Made by a program: the position numbers and the translations under genes. This document shows, one piece after another, positions 1 to 12,074 of a stretch of 64,000 bases of DNA. Source of the stretch: Omphalotus guepiniiformis (taxonomy: Eukaryota; Basidiomycota; Agaricomycetes; Agaricales; Omphalotaceae); the NCBI GenBank assembly GCA_028554645.1, contig JAQOOI010000072.1, forward strand, positions 248,001 through 312,000. Direction: 5' to 3'. The number at the start of each line of letters is the position of its first letter. The first letter of the stretch is position 1. The notes beneath the pieces were generated by a model. The model saw only the letters and a program-made list of their open reading frames with translations, did not search any database and was not told where the DNA came from.

Positions 1-1398
1 TTTCATGAGTATCCTTTTCTTTGCACCGTATCTGCCAACTAAAAATCTTTGGTGATTACAATAGTATCGTTGGCCGATATGCCAATCGAATAAAAAAGGG
101 TGAGTGAATGCGTTTAAGGCTCCATAATCTCCGATTACTATTAACTCGTGCTTGTCTTTAGGAACCTTTTCTATCCCAATCACCAAAGATCCTTCCCCGG
201 AAAGTCTCAACGTCTATCAAATCTCTCGAAATGATAACAACGATCAGAACTATTTTCCGTTCCGAGAAGTGAAACTGAAGTTAGTCTAGATCAGGTTTGC
301 ATTATACACGTCGAAATTGAATTGAAGATAACTTTATAGTTAGAACACATTGCATGGTGGTATCAACGGATGGGACCGTAAAACTTGGACAATAGTTGAA
401 AAGTCCTCCACCAGCGTTACGTATAAACATATCGATCCTGCAGACGAAGGTTTTCCCGGTATAGTCACTGCTTTCGTGAGTGATACCGTGTTTCTATCAT
501 GGAAACTATTCATGAATGTTGTTGTTGTTACCTCATAGACAACTCATACGGTTTCCAATGGCGGAAAATTAGAAACCAAGATTCACGCTACGGCAACCGA
601 ACTGACTCCGATCATGCTAACGCAGCATATTTACTGGTGAGCTCAAGTTCCTGTGTTCAACAGAGAGCATATAGTAACTCCAAAAAACCAGGAATCTTGA
701 CGCGTATCAAGACGGCACAGCTGATATACTCGACCACCATCTTCAACTCGATGCCTCAAAGGTGTTAGCAGTTGATGACAGTGGTATTCCTACTGGTGAA
801 ATCATTCAAGTTGAAGACACCGTCTTTGATTTCAGATCAGAGCAAAAAATCGGCGCTCGTTGGGATGAGACTATGAAATGGTACTCTTCAGGTAAGGTGC
901 CACGCATCAACTATGCTACATATCTTGAACTCGAGCCCATATAGGATGCGAGGGCTATAACCATTGCTGGATCTACGATGATTCACCAGGAGATTCAAAG
1001 ACAAAGACATCACTATGGAGCGATAAGTCCGGAATCAAGTGAATATATTCTACTTCAACTCGGAATACTACGGTACTCATGCGAATTCACAGACTTGACA
1101 TCGCCACGAATCAACCCGCGGTTCAAGTATACACTGCGTACTGGCTTGACACTCCTCGTAAGGAAGTACATGGTGGACCCAGCGCAAAGTACTCAAAATC
1201 TTCCGCCGTTGCGATTGAGCAGCAAAGCTATGTGGACGCAATTAATAAACCTGAATGGGGCGTAGATCAGATTTGTGAGTGTCGTGTAGTATGTTTCGGA
1301 AAAGAGAGCTGACTAGGATAATTAATGGCTGGGTTGCAGATGGTCCGGGGCGAGATTATGTGTGGTACTCTACTTACACGTTCTCAGTGGTTTCGTAG
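1..1398 (+). CDS. Aldose 1-epimerase (galactose mutarotase), 5' partial
   Basis: Interconverts the alpha and beta anomers of galactose or glucose. I see, in order, IVGRYANRI, GTFSIPITK, LHGGINGWD, HIDPADEGFPG, a TPIMLTQHIYW segment (carries the conserved catalytic-region His), LQLDASKVLAVDD, and a C-terminus ending YSTYTFSVVS then stop. Exons fit as <1-99, 162-268, 344-475, 539-636, 692-891, 945-1038, 1093-1274 and 1340-1398; introns are 53-75 nt, GT-AG, and the reading phase matches at every junction. The 269-343 intron is the least certain. The apparent stop at 1040 is removed by intron 1039-1092. The first exons lie outside the window, so a signal peptide cannot be judged. No lesion seen. 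Confidence 0.9.
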
Positions 1399-2094
1399 TG
1401 GGGATGCGAGGCATATTATAAGTGGGTCGCCATTTACACATGTATCCCCAAGGAAGCTCGACCTGTTAAAGTTACATACTGTTCCATCAACCAGATACCT
1501 ACAGCTGCTCGGTGGTCCCCTCCCGTAACAATTGTTGGCAACCTGAGCTTTGATATTGAGAATCAAATGATTTGTGAACGTACCTGGGTCCGGGGTGACA
1601 TATTGACTCCCAGAGCTGTTGTGATTCATGCCTGCATCAACGGCCTTCAGTGTTCACAGCAGCCATATTTACCCCTCCGCTTCGCCAGTATGATTGTCGA
1701 TTTCAATGACCAGTGATTTTTTGAGAACCGGAACCTGTATTGGCTGCTTTCAAGAGCTTACGTGATTCCCAACGTCGCCTTCATAGCCGTAAGCAGCATT
1801 ATCCCGTACACTGACTCTGTTTGATTGACCTCAAGCATCCTTTCTCGCGTTTCGCAGTGCCTCCTCTGCCTCCTGCCTCTTCCGACCCGCCACTAGTACC
1901 GGGGCGTTATTCCCCAAAGCAAGTTTTCAGCGCTCCAGTTCATCGAAAATCAGTGGAGTGTATTGGGTAAGGTTTCAAGTGGGATGTGCTGAATCGCAGA
2001 TGTGGGGTGCTAGTCAGGGATGCGGTTGCTTAACTCGAAATATATTCTATAGCGAATCTGAATTGAACCATTACAGTAATATTATCTCTTTAGT
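1399..2094. other. Intergenic, no gene supported
   Basis: Convergent space between the epimerase and the F-box gene. A minus-strand open stretch near 1384-1629 has no recognisable domain and overlaps the end of the epimerase. Nothing else was supported. Confidence 0.5.
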
Positions 2095-3741
2095 CTAATT
2101 CATGAAGGCTTGGAGCGTTCCCCCACATAATCTCGCTGGACTAGAAACTATCACCCTGTACTGCACATCAAGCCCTGCGACCTCCAACTCTTTCAATTTG
2201 CCTCTGTATTCCTCGACACAATCAAGACGTCCTGTGCCATCCAAGATCAAGCTCACTGCGACCGATTTGAGCGAGGAGACATTCCCTTCACTTCGCTCCC
2301 TGAAACGCATTCTAGAGTATAACATATCCACAAGATCTTGGGGGTGAAATTGAGGGCGGAACGTAAAATTGACCGATTGGAGGTTTGGTAAGATACGAAT
2401 TGATTCTGATTGAGCAGATTGGGTAGAGGGGATGGTGAGATATTGAAGAAGGACTGACATGGAGATAGAAGCATGCCGTGCGACTTGTGACTTCAGAAGT
2501 GTGTTACGGGCATCCTCTTCCAAAGCTCTGTCTCTATCTCCTAAGCCGACCTCTTTCACTTGAGAGCTATCCCACTGCACTCTTCTTTCAGCAAGACTGA
2601 ACTCTTCGATGGTGGGTAGGTGTTTCAAGATCTCGGCTAATAAAGGGATCACAATGTTGAAGCCGTCTATCTTTAAAATCCTCAACGGCATCGACGACCG
2701 CCTAACCATCCCAAGCACGGAATTAGGTAAGAAGTTACCTCCCCAAAGCCAACAACCCTCTGTATCGCCCTTCTCAGTTGGAAGATACACGAGCTCCAAG
2801 TTCGTAACCTTTTCGACTGTCAGGCAGCGACAAATCGAGCCCAACGGGCTGGGCACAGAGTGGTCAATTGTAATTGAAAGCGACTTTATCGCCGGAACGT
2901 TGTATTCGTTGCGAGTTGAGTCAAGCAAACGGCATCTTTCAAAGTGGACGCGGAGGTCGTGTGTATCCCCAAGCTCCGAGAGAATTCTCTGCAAGTCAGA
3001 GTTGGTGTGTTTTCGCAGAGTAAGGGAACGCAGGGAAGGGGCGGAAAAGAGTGTCCCGTTGTACAGCGAATGACCCGAAGACGTCGCAGTAACGGCTAGC
3101 GTATGGAGACGATCTGTATTTGTAAATCCTATGGAATAGGGCCCAGAAGAAATGTCCAACACTTCCAGTAACGGAACGTCAAGCATGAAGTCCCGGACAC
3201 GCGTAGCAACTTTGGAAAAGCGGGGTATTTTTATGCGAGCGGTGCGCCATCGATGGCAGTCTTCAACAAGAGAGTCAAGGACCTCTTTGAGGAGAACAAT
3301 GCAGGGAGTCTGAGCGCAAAGAAAAGTGCGGATGGTCCTTTGACATTCCACGGTGACTGCCAGTGGAAGGTTCCGAGAGCGCTCGAGATACAATTTGACC
3401 GTTTCGCAGATAGGACGAGTTTGACGAAAGCCGATTTCATCTAGATCTTCCACCGATGAAACTGGCGGAAACTCACAGTCATTGCATATAGTGACATTGA
3501 TGAAGGACCACAACTCTGGGAGACACAGCGCAACGCTTCGCCATCTGGAGCAAACCAAGCTCAACAGGAGGGCTGTCCGACCGGTGGGGTACACGAGGCT
3601 TGTCTTCCGTGGCTCGACATTGTAAGTTTCGTTCGGAGCGCAACTTAGACAGAAAATCTCCGTTAGTATTTCAGTTGGTAGACGACTGACGCTGGACGAA
3701 TTGCCGTATTGCAAACAACGTTGGATGGGGGATAGATGCAT
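2095..3741 (-). CDS. F-box protein, 548 aa
   Basis: Single-exon gene. An F-box lies at about residues 18-75: LPTEILTEIF, then after an insert LSLVCSRWRSVAL and LPELWS, the usual end of the motif. F-box proteins bind Skp1 in SCF ubiquitin ligases and present substrates through their C-terminal part. Here residues 80-548 are leucine-rich and look like irregular repeats, as in the large F-box families of Agaricomycetes. The substrate cannot be guessed. Frame is intact from ATG to stop. The start chosen is the ATG at 3741, 17 residues before the F-box. Confidence 0.85.
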   Translation of the reverse strand: MHLSPIQRCLQYGNSSSVSRLPTEILTEIFCLSCAPNETYNVEPRKTSLVYPTGRTALLLSLVCSRWRSVALCLPELWSFINVTICNDCEFPPVSSVEDLDEIGFRQTRPICETVKLYLERSRNLPLAVTVECQRTIRTFLCAQTPCIVLLKEVLDSLVEDCHRWRTARIKIPRFSKVATRVRDFMLDVPLLEVLDISSGPYSIGFTNTDRLHTLAVTATSSGHSLYNGTLFSAPSLRSLTLRKHTNSDLQRILSELGDTHDLRVHFERCRLLDSTRNEYNVPAIKSLSITIDHSVPSPLGSICRCLTVEKVTNLELVYLPTEKGDTEGCWLWGGNFLPNSVLGMVRRSSMPLRILKIDGFNIVIPLLAEILKHLPTIEEFSLAERRVQWDSSQVKEVGLGDRDRALEEDARNTLLKSQVARHASISMSVLLQYLTIPSTQSAQSESIRILPNLQSVNFTFRPQFHPQDLVDMLYSRMRFRERSEGNVSSLKSVAVSLILDGTGRLDCVEEYRGKLKELEVAGLDVQYRVIVSSPARLCGGTLQAFMN

Positions 3742-4976
3742 CCTAGTAATTCTTTGCGACGGTGTACTTCAGTAACGCTATCGGGGTTAGAAATGCGATG
3801 AATGACGTACCGGGCGATACGCCCTCGAACTTCGGAAGCAGCCTGCGTAGTATACCCTCAGTCTTCCAAGCACTGGTCAAAGAACCTAACAGTCTTTGCG
3901 GAAGTCAAACGAACGATGATTAATTGACCCATGATCCCCTGCGGTGGTCATTATATAGTGTCCTGTGGATCATTAGTGTGGACCATCGTTCCTCAAGTTC
4001 ATTGTTTCCTTTAAATGGTATATCGGTGGCCAGCTGTGGCTTGTACCCGACTAAGTATATAGAAATTGATCGAGACCAGGAAAGCGTCTTTCCTCGGCCT
4101 GGGTAATTGGGAATAAGGGATACGCCATTCTCCGGATCCAGAGCAAGAATGGTCCGACTTGACATATAGCTAGCACTGTTGAGCCTCACATGGATAATTC
4201 GCGAAGCTTGAAGAAGTGCTGCTGAGGTCCATGAGAGTAGAATACGAAAACCGACAGCTCATGATATGTGACCAGTCGGGGTTGGGTCGGGGTTTTCGGA
4301 GTCCAAACTCAGCAAACACACGTCGCACAGGTATGCCAATAAACAGCTTTCCCAGTCAATTAATTGAAGGATTCCTGCTGTAAGACCAGCAGGTTTTCGC
4401 TCCTGTAAGTCAACAGCGCTGTAATCATCGACTGACTGTTGAATGCGTAAATCTCCGACAGACTGATCTGCTGTATACTCTCAGGCGGTTGAACCGATCT
4501 CGAAATCCTGTTTTCCGATCTTGCTGCATCAAAGAAGTGTACATTGGCTGTCCAGCGAGGAGAGAGAATGGGCTTCAGTGCACGTCTTCCCCACGCCGGA
4601 GAAGGGCTCTACATTCAAACTTCACGAAGATGGAGCTCGCATTTATATTTGTCCTAGCTATAGGTAGGTCCTTTTATATCTCAACGATGGACGGGTGGAA
4701 TGTTGATGCAAAAATGCATATCAAGGATGTTTGTTGAGCTGTAGGCATCTCCTTGAAGAAGCGCAGAATCTCCAAATACCAAGTTCCACGAAGTTCTAAC
4801 CGTTACGGAATGCCTTCGGCGCTGTTACTAGAGAACGTGCTCGCTCAAGCGCTCAACGATCAACAGCTGCACGGTGCTGTAGCAGTTAAGTACTTCAAAC
4901 TGCTCAACTGTTTCTGACTGTGAGTTCGATATAGCCTGATACGAGTGAACGAGCTTTAAGTACCCAATGTCAACAC
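3742..4976. other. Intergenic between divergent genes
   Basis: Lies between the F-box gene (minus) and the 7TM gene (plus), so it should hold both promoters. Short open stretches at 3920-4190 and 4489-4737 show no domain and no consistent splice structure. I see no clear core promoter motif. Confidence 0.4.
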
Positions 4977-7900
4977 ACGAACAAAGTCCTGAGGAAGCCA
5001 TGCAATTGTAAGTGCAATACAACTTTCATTCAGGAAAGAGGTAACTCAAACATTTTATGGGCAGGTTTTTGACGAAATCGTTTTCTTTATCAGCCTTTGG
5101 TCTGTCCGGCGTAACTAATCTACCGCACAATACGTTAACGAAATGATCTAGTTGTTCTGATATACGACCTTGCACTCACATTTTCAGACGAAGTGGATTA
5201 TATCTGGGCTGCCAAGCCCCGAAAATTCACAATGGTGAAATTCATATGGGTGATTGTAAGCGCAAGTAACGCAATTATCTCAGCGGTCAAGCGCTGAATA
5301 TCGTTCCCGTAGAACCGATATCTGTGGCCGACCGCATTTGTTGCTGTTTTAGTCGGTAATTATCAGACGCACAACCTCGAATGCGCTAGAACTAATCCGA
5401 AAACTCTTCCTCAGCGCTGTATGATATGAGCTGGAGCGAAACCACTTGCGCGCATTTCAATCTATATCCTCAAATTATCAGGCTCATTGTCGTTTGTGAG
5501 ATTGGCGGTAAGTCAGCATCTACTGGAAGACACAATGTCTGCTGATTGAGTTCATGCTCCAAGCCTACTCCATTATCCGATTGTGGGCGATCTACAAACA
5601 AAAGCGTATAGTACTGGTACTCTCCATTCTCCTTCTTTGTATAGAAATGGGGATTAAGATCGTTAGTTGCATCTGATTCTTGGAGACAGACGGAACACTT
5701 AATCTGCAGATCATGCACACAGTGGGCGTTTCTAGACGGAACACGGGTTGAGTTTCACACCTCACCATCAACAATCGGAGGCTGCTTTTTCGTGACGCGG
5801 TCCTCTCCGTAGGTAATTTCACGTTGTTTTGAATGTGACTGACGCTGTTGGAAGGTACCGCCGATATATCTACACATATGTAGCAGAGCTTGTGTTTGGT
5901 TTGTATTCCTTGTTTTCAGAAGAGGCAAATTTGACTCTTCTATTTATTACAGATTGGATTATGTTTGTTGCTACTGCTCTTGGTCTTGCAAAACACCATC
6001 CTTGGAGTCGGAGGAGCTGTTCCACGATTCTGTGTGCTGTATGGATGGATGGTCAGTAATCGAAAGCATAGGGAATAAACTCACCAAACTGTTCAACTTA
6101 TAGGCATTTTTTACTTGATAATAATCTCCATCTTGAACTTGACCAATGTGTTCTTCTTTGTGGTGTGTACCTTATGAGTTGATTACTATTGAAGTCTTAT
6201 TCAATCTTATACAGTTTGCACCAGTAAGATCTTTAAAAACAAAAGAGATATTCATGCCTAATATTTATTCAAAGAATTCCTGGCAGTCTATCATGACAAG
6301 TGCTAGTACCTTGTAAGTTGGTTATATCTAGGGAGTGACAACATTAGTTGCATATAACTCAATTCTCACAGGTTTAGCAGCCTTCTTATCTCACACCTCA
6401 TAATCCATCTTCGCAAAGTAGCTCTGGATGATCAATATGTTGTCATTAGTGGTTCAGGGGCTAAAATCTTTGCAAATAAAAGTAAGTACTGAAACAAACT
6501 TCAAGATATTTTTCTCACATTCAACTATTTAGATATGACTACCATCAAATTTAGCAGTTTAATCACCCAAACTGAAAGTAACTGCATGATCACAACTGGT
6601 ATGTTCTCTTTTAAAGCTCTAGTGTCTGCTGATTTCAGATAAAATAGAAATGACAGCAAATGATAGTGACCAGTTCAACTTTTCAGACTTTCTACTAGAA
6701 TCCCCTGTCACTGATAATAGTGATGCTGAGCTAGGATTGCTTAGTTCTACTTGTTGCACTTCTGAGAGTCTCACAAGCACTACATCTTCAGGGATCATGG
6801 CATATGGACATGCAAACAAATCTATACAGGCTCCACCCAAGGAGATCACTCTTGTCCCATGTCAATCTGGTATTGCAATGAACATGGCTTTAGAGCATGG
6901 AGGGCCCAAAACTCAAGACTTGCATAAGGAGAAAAACTTAATGCAAATAGAGAGGCCTAGTGTTGGATGGTTGACATCTACAAGCAGTAGACCACCATTG
7001 CTCACTGCATACAGACACTCAGAGTGTCAATTTGGTGGTTTACAACATGAAGGTCCCAAAACTCAAAACTTGGATAAGGGCAGAATAGAGATGCCTAGTG
7101 TTGCATGGTTGAAGTCTAAAAGCAGTAGACCACCAATGCTCACTGCACACAGACACTCAGATTGTCAATCTGGATTTGCAATAAACATAGGTTTGCAGCA
7201 TGAAGGTCCCAAAATTCAGCCTGAGGGCTTAGATAAGGGCAAAATAGAAATGCCTAGTGTTGCATGGTTGAAGTCTACAAGCAGTAGACTATCATTGCTC
7301 ATTGCATACAGACACTCAGAGGAGACATATTCCCTCAACTTATATCAACCTGATGTCTTCAAAGGCAGGATCTCACACCATAGAGGACATACCACTCTAT
7401 GTTTGTCTGGGAATATTCTGGATCTGCTAGACATATTCAGTTCTACTTTGAACAGAGAATCTACAGCCCATGGATCTAGAGGTCTTAGAGTCCAATTCTT
7501 GGCTCAGCATAACAATCTAAAGCCAATAGACTCAGAAAAATCTGTTGCTGCTGTATGCTCTTCCTGGATCTCTGCAAGCAGAGAATTATCCATTATGTAC
7601 AGGCACCTAGCAAAGAGATTTCTGCCAAATCTATCAGGGTTTATTCTCAACCTATATCAACTTAGTGGTTGTAGAGATAGAATCTCACACCATAGAGGTC
7701 ATAGCACTCAATGGTTGACTAGAAGGAGCCTGGAGCTGCTAGAGATACCAAGTTCTACTTTTGACAGAAGATCTACAACCAGAAGGTCATTCTACATAAT
7801 CTCGCACTGTAGAGGTCTCAGAGCCCATTCTGTGGCCCAGCAGGAAAATCTGAAGTGGATAGAGAAATCTGTTGTTGTGATGTGCTCTTCTTGGATCACT

Positions 7901-8896
7901 GCAAGTAGAGGATTATTCTTGACATACAGACACCTAGCAGGAATATATCTGCCAGGTCTATCAGGGTTGTCTCTCCACCTATATCATGCTAGTGTTTGCA
8001 GAGACAGGCTCTCACACCATGAAAATTATAGCACTCTATGTTTGGCTGGAAAGAGCCTAGAGCTGCTAGTGATATCCAGTTCTGCTTTGGACAGAAGATC
8101 TACAACCAGAAGATCAACCTATATGGATTCACATTATAGATGTTCCAGAGCCCAATCTTTAGCTCAGAAGAAAATCCTGAGGCCAACAGAAAAATCTGTT
8201 GCTGCTGTGTGCTCTTCTGAAATCTCTGCATGTAAAGGATCATTCTTTATATACAGACATCTAGCAGAGATATTCCTGTCAAAGCTATTAGAGTTCACTC
8301 TCAATCCCTATCAACATAATGTTTTCAGAGACAGGGTTTTACACTATGGAGGTGATGGCATTCTATGTTTGGCTGGAAAGAATATGGAGCTGTTAAATGA
8401 CCTTGAGCTGCTGGATATATCCAGGATTAATTTGAGCAGAAAATCCATAATCTGTGGATCAATCTATACAATGCCATATGATAGAGGTTTTAGAGGGGAA
8501 TTTTTAGTCCAGCAGAAAAGCCTGAGGCCAAGAGGGAGATCTGTTGCTGCTGTGTGCTCTTCTTGGGGCTTTGCAAGCAGTGAATCACTATTGTTTACCA
8601 CATACAGGCACCTAGCAGGGATAATTCTGCCAAATACATCTGGGTTCATACTCAGCCTATATCAACTTAATGATTCTAGAGACAGAATCTCATCTTGTAT
8701 AAATCATTGCACCCTATGTTTGGCTAAGAGACTAGAGCTGCTGGGAATATCCACTTCTACTTTAGGCAGAAGATCTACAAGCTGTGGATCAACCTATACA
8801 GTTCTACATTGTACAGGTTTCAGATTTCAAATCTTAGCTGAGAAGAAATACCTAGGGCAAATAGAGAAATCTGTTGCTGCTGTGTGCACCTCTTAG
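4977..8896 (+). CDS. 7TM DUF6533-family membrane protein with a giant repeat tail
   Basis: The N-terminal half is a fungal 7TM DUF6533 protein: VLIYDLALTFSDEVDYIW (exon 5152-5255), a TM segment around MLQAYSIIRLWAIY, then DGIFYLIIISILNLTN and SSLLISHLIIHLRKV, the signature of the last helices. Exons 5953-6051, 6104-6162, 6215-6312, 6372-6481, 6533-6598 and 6639-8896 join in phase; introns are 40-59 nt. Exons between 5256 and 5952 are not resolved, and the start at 4977 is tentative. The last exon encodes more than 750 residues of Ser/Arg/Leu-rich tail built of ~109-residue repeats. Known DUF6533 proteins usually end with a short cytosolic tail, so this one is very unusual. Function unknown. 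Confidence 0.65.
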
Positions 8897-9493
8897 ATCC
8901 CTGCAAGCAGTACATACAGACACCCAGCAGAGAGAGCACTGCCAATTCTCTCAGGATTTCCTCTCAACCCATACCAACCAAATATTTGTAGGGATAGAAT
9001 TTCACTTACTAAAGGTCATGGCACCTTCTGCTCAAGTATAAAGAACCTGGAGTTCTTGGAAACATTGAGTTCTATATGGTGGATCTATTTGAGCTCTACA
9101 AGCAGGAAATCAACATTTATAATATCACACTGTAGAAGTTCTAGGACTCTATGGTTGGTTGGAAAGAATAATTTGATATCAATGGAGACATCTTGCTTTG
9201 CTTTGTGGTCTGCCTGCAGCTCTACAGATAGTCTACAAGTACTTTCTGCATACAAGCACTCAAAAGAGAACACTATGCAGAGTCTATCAAACATGATCAC
9301 CCTCAACCTGTGTGAATCTGATGTTTGCAGGAACAGGAACCCAGATCTTGGTCTAGGTCATAGACTCTTGTGCTTAACTAAGGAGAGCAATCTGACTTTA
9401 CTGGAGATATGCAATCTTGCATTGTACTCTCCTTGGAGCTCTACAAGCTGTGAATTGTTGATCATGATCACTGCAGTAGAAGTGAAAATATAG
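6956..9493 (+). repeat. Tandem protein-coding repeat array, units of ~109 aa
   Basis: The motif KSVAAVCSSW...YRHLA...L recurs with the codon start at 7541, 7868, 8195, 8540, 8870 and, diverged, 9191. Spacings are 327, 327, 345, 330 and 321 nt, all multiples of three. A shorter related unit (PSVAWLKS..SSR) starts at 6956, 7094 and 7253, spacings 138 and 159 nt, also multiples of three. Each long unit also carries LYQ..., SHHRGH..LCL and LELL.ISSS blocks. Units are diverged, so the array is not recent. Confidence 0.85.
8897..9493 (+). pseudogene. Continuation of the repeat reading frame after the stop codon
   Basis: After TAG at 8894-8896 the same frame stays open for 198 more codons and still encodes recognisable repeat units (STYRHPA, LPILSG, SAYKHSKE). 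In other units the stop position is TGG (Trp in CSSW), so a single G-to-A change explains it. The segment is either a recently lost C-terminus, a readthrough extension, or a removed intron I cannot see. Confidence 0.6.
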
Positions 9494-9913
9494 AAGAGTT
9501 CATCAGAGAAAACTATTTTGGATGTAATATGACCTCACTGATATCAGAGGCATGATGGTGATATTCTTAGCTGAGAAGAAGAAGAAATTCTGCTTTGTGA
9601 GAGCACGAAGTTTCACAAGCAGTGAATCATTGAATTATTGTTCACTAGAGGGGTATATCTGGGGGCAGCATGGAAGAGCCAGTCCCATACCAATTTTCAT
9701 CACTCCAATGTAAAAACGTTCAATACATTAGCCCATTGCCTCAGACATAAAATCTGCTACTGTTATCAATGTAGACTCTCTCACTCAGTACAAACATGTA
9801 AACAAATCTGTATTCTTTCTCCTTTACTTCTCCTATATTTACATCAGCTGCGTAATTTACATTCTCCCTATCATTTATCATTTAGAACACCAAGGTCAGG
9901 CGGTACACCGTGA
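9494..9913. other. Intergenic between convergent genes
   Basis: AT-rich 3' flank of the repeat gene, with fading repeat similarity to about 9640. No separate gene supported. Confidence 0.4.
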
Positions 9914-10420
9914 CTACTTCTTGCCGGCCTTCTTTGCAGCGGTACGTAGACGAGTGATTTGCTTCTTCCATCCGTAGCACTGGTTACATCCTAGTAAGTG
10001 ATGGTAAAGCGAGTCAGCTGGTGATGAGCGATGAGTTTGGATGCGTCAACGCACCAGTCGATCCATGTTTCTTGCATTGGTAATCGCCGTCTTTATTGAT
10101 GATAGCAGCGGGAGCCTCAATACCCTCGCGGTCTATTGGGTCGAACTGTGGGGAAGGATTAAAACCGAACAATACAGTACATCGCGTGAACGAACGTACC
10201 CCGAAAAACGCATCGTTTTCTTCTCTCCCGTCATACCCACACTCGATGCACTACGAAAGGTAACATCCCAGTTAGTCCGTCGTAAATCAACGCCCCGCAC
10301 CACCACCCCTGTCGGGTGCAAGCTACAAAAGCAACATCTACTCACAACCTCCTTGAAATGCTGGCAGAAAATGGCATCGTTGATCTCAATAGTCGCAGGT
10401 GTAGATTCAACTTCAGCCAT
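9914..10420 (-). CDS. Small cysteine-rich (probable zinc-binding) protein, 97 aa
   Basis: Four exons, 10420-10346, 10250-10200, 10145-10055 and 9990-9914, join in phase with introns of 95, 54 and 64 nt. The product starts MAEVESTPATIEIND. It has CQHF, then CIECGYDGREEND, then QCKKHG and CNQC, and ends in a basic tail, AAKKAGKK. The paired CxxC-type knuckles suggest one or two zinc sites. I do not recognise a named family. The clean exon structure and cysteine spacing argue that this is a real gene although each exon is tiny. Confidence 0.7.
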
Positions 10421-12074
10421 GGCTCAAAAACGGGGGGTGGTGCTAATAACGACGAGTTTCAAGTAGGTTTCTACGAGGGTGGGTTTAACCAGTCGGGGGA
10501 GACGACTTCAACAGCGAGATGATAACAGTATGTTGGTGGTCAGAAACAGAGAAGCGAAAGGATGGCTAGATCCGAGACAGTTTATATAGCTGGGAAATCG
10601 TCCCCCTTTGAGCCCCATGAGCCCATGACTAGGTCATGTCTAGACGGCTGGAGTCGAATTCGTCGATGCGGGGTAAGCCAATTCAGTTTGGGGCGGCAGG
10701 TGATCTATGGACGACTTAGAGAGGAGATTAAAATGCAGTGGTAAGTTTGAGTCGGAGAATGAAAGGCAACTTCTTACCATCGGCCGTCGACAAGAAACTC
10801 TCTGAATCCCAGGTTCAACAAATTTGCTCAGTGTGGACTCCAATTCGGCGATATTAACTGGCATTTACCTCGGGCAAGGAGGGCTAACGACACTTCAAGC
10901 TCAAATCCGTCCTTCTTGATTCAGGCCTCGAACCTTCGCTTCTAGGCACACGACTTCCATTACGAAGTTCAATTATCGAGACCGTTCAAGCTCACTTTCA
11001 TTAGTAGCTCGGGCTTATGTGGACCTAAATCCATGGCGGTGTAGCGTAAGTCATTCATAAACGACCAACATCTAGAAACCCACTTACCCGATCTCCGACT
11101 CTCGAATAACGAAACGAAACAGATTTGGCTCTCGAATTTGGATATGCCGTTGGGTGGTCCTGGCGAAGCAGATACACCATGGTATCATGTTTCAAGCAAA
11201 GCGAGTCAACTTCGACTTGGGGAGGAACACTTCCACGCGATAAGTCGACTGTCGAGCGCGATGTGTATTCTGATAACGATAACCTACAGGGTCATCTCCC
11301 CAAGCTTTCTCGACTTTGACGTTGTAACCGACCTCGAAAGTTAAGTAAAGACCCATAGCGAAGCACGAACTTTCCTCTAGGCTTTTATCGTGTACCATTT
11401 ACCAACCATGACGCTATACTTGTACGTGTGAGGAGTTCGGTGTCCCAGACGAAGGTTGTAAATCATTTCCGCGGCGATGTTTCTGGGTTTCTTCCCTAGC
11501 AGACGTAAAAGAGGTTCCTCCCCCCCAGTTTCATGAGAATTTCTATCCTTTTCGTTCTACTATGTTTAGCGAAAGCTATACTTATACGACGAGACCCAAG
11601 TAAGTACTGCATAATTTATCATCCAATAGGTATAGCAGGCCGAGAAGGCCGAGTGCTGTATGTCGCAACCTCATGCAATATGCTGCGATCGTCGGTAGCC
11701 AATGCAGACATGGTAGCTATGTGTGCATACTGTACGTTTATCACGACGATCTTCATGGGCGCGATATTCCCGATAAGGAGATTTTCGTTTTTAATTTGAC
11801 AGGTTCGGCCGCCTCCTTGGGCTTGGGTCTATCGTTCTGACGGTGATGAACCCCGTGCGGTGCGCTTGGGTTAAAGTAGCTCCAGAAGAACGGAGCACTC
11901 AGCAGGTAAAGAGCCTCGCGAAAGAACGCGTAAAGCACGTCGTTTTCACTCATACATATCTATGTTTGATAGCAATTTGGAATTGAAATGATTTAATGCT
12001 GGTATGTAAGTACTACAAAGAAAATGCGCTTGTCAACTATCGAACACGATACCTACGTACTATTCTAATTACAT
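10421..12074. other. Region with unassigned coding-like pieces
   Basis: Upstream of the cysteine-rich gene and downstream of the quinone reductase. A plus-strand piece at 11533-11599 starts MRISILFVLLCLAKA, like a signal peptide, followed by gtaagt. A minus-strand piece at 11953-11810 starts MSENDVLYAFFREAL. Neither could be extended into a consistent gene, so no CDS is called. Confidence 0.35.

Noticed and set aside
1039..1092. Apparent double frameshift with stop in the aldose epimerase
   Set aside because: A 54-nt GT-AG intron removes it and gives the expected GIKLDIATNQP sequence.
10041..10466. 141-residue plus-strand open frame
   Set aside because: Antisense to the spliced cysteine-rich gene, whose exon phases and Cys spacing are convincing.
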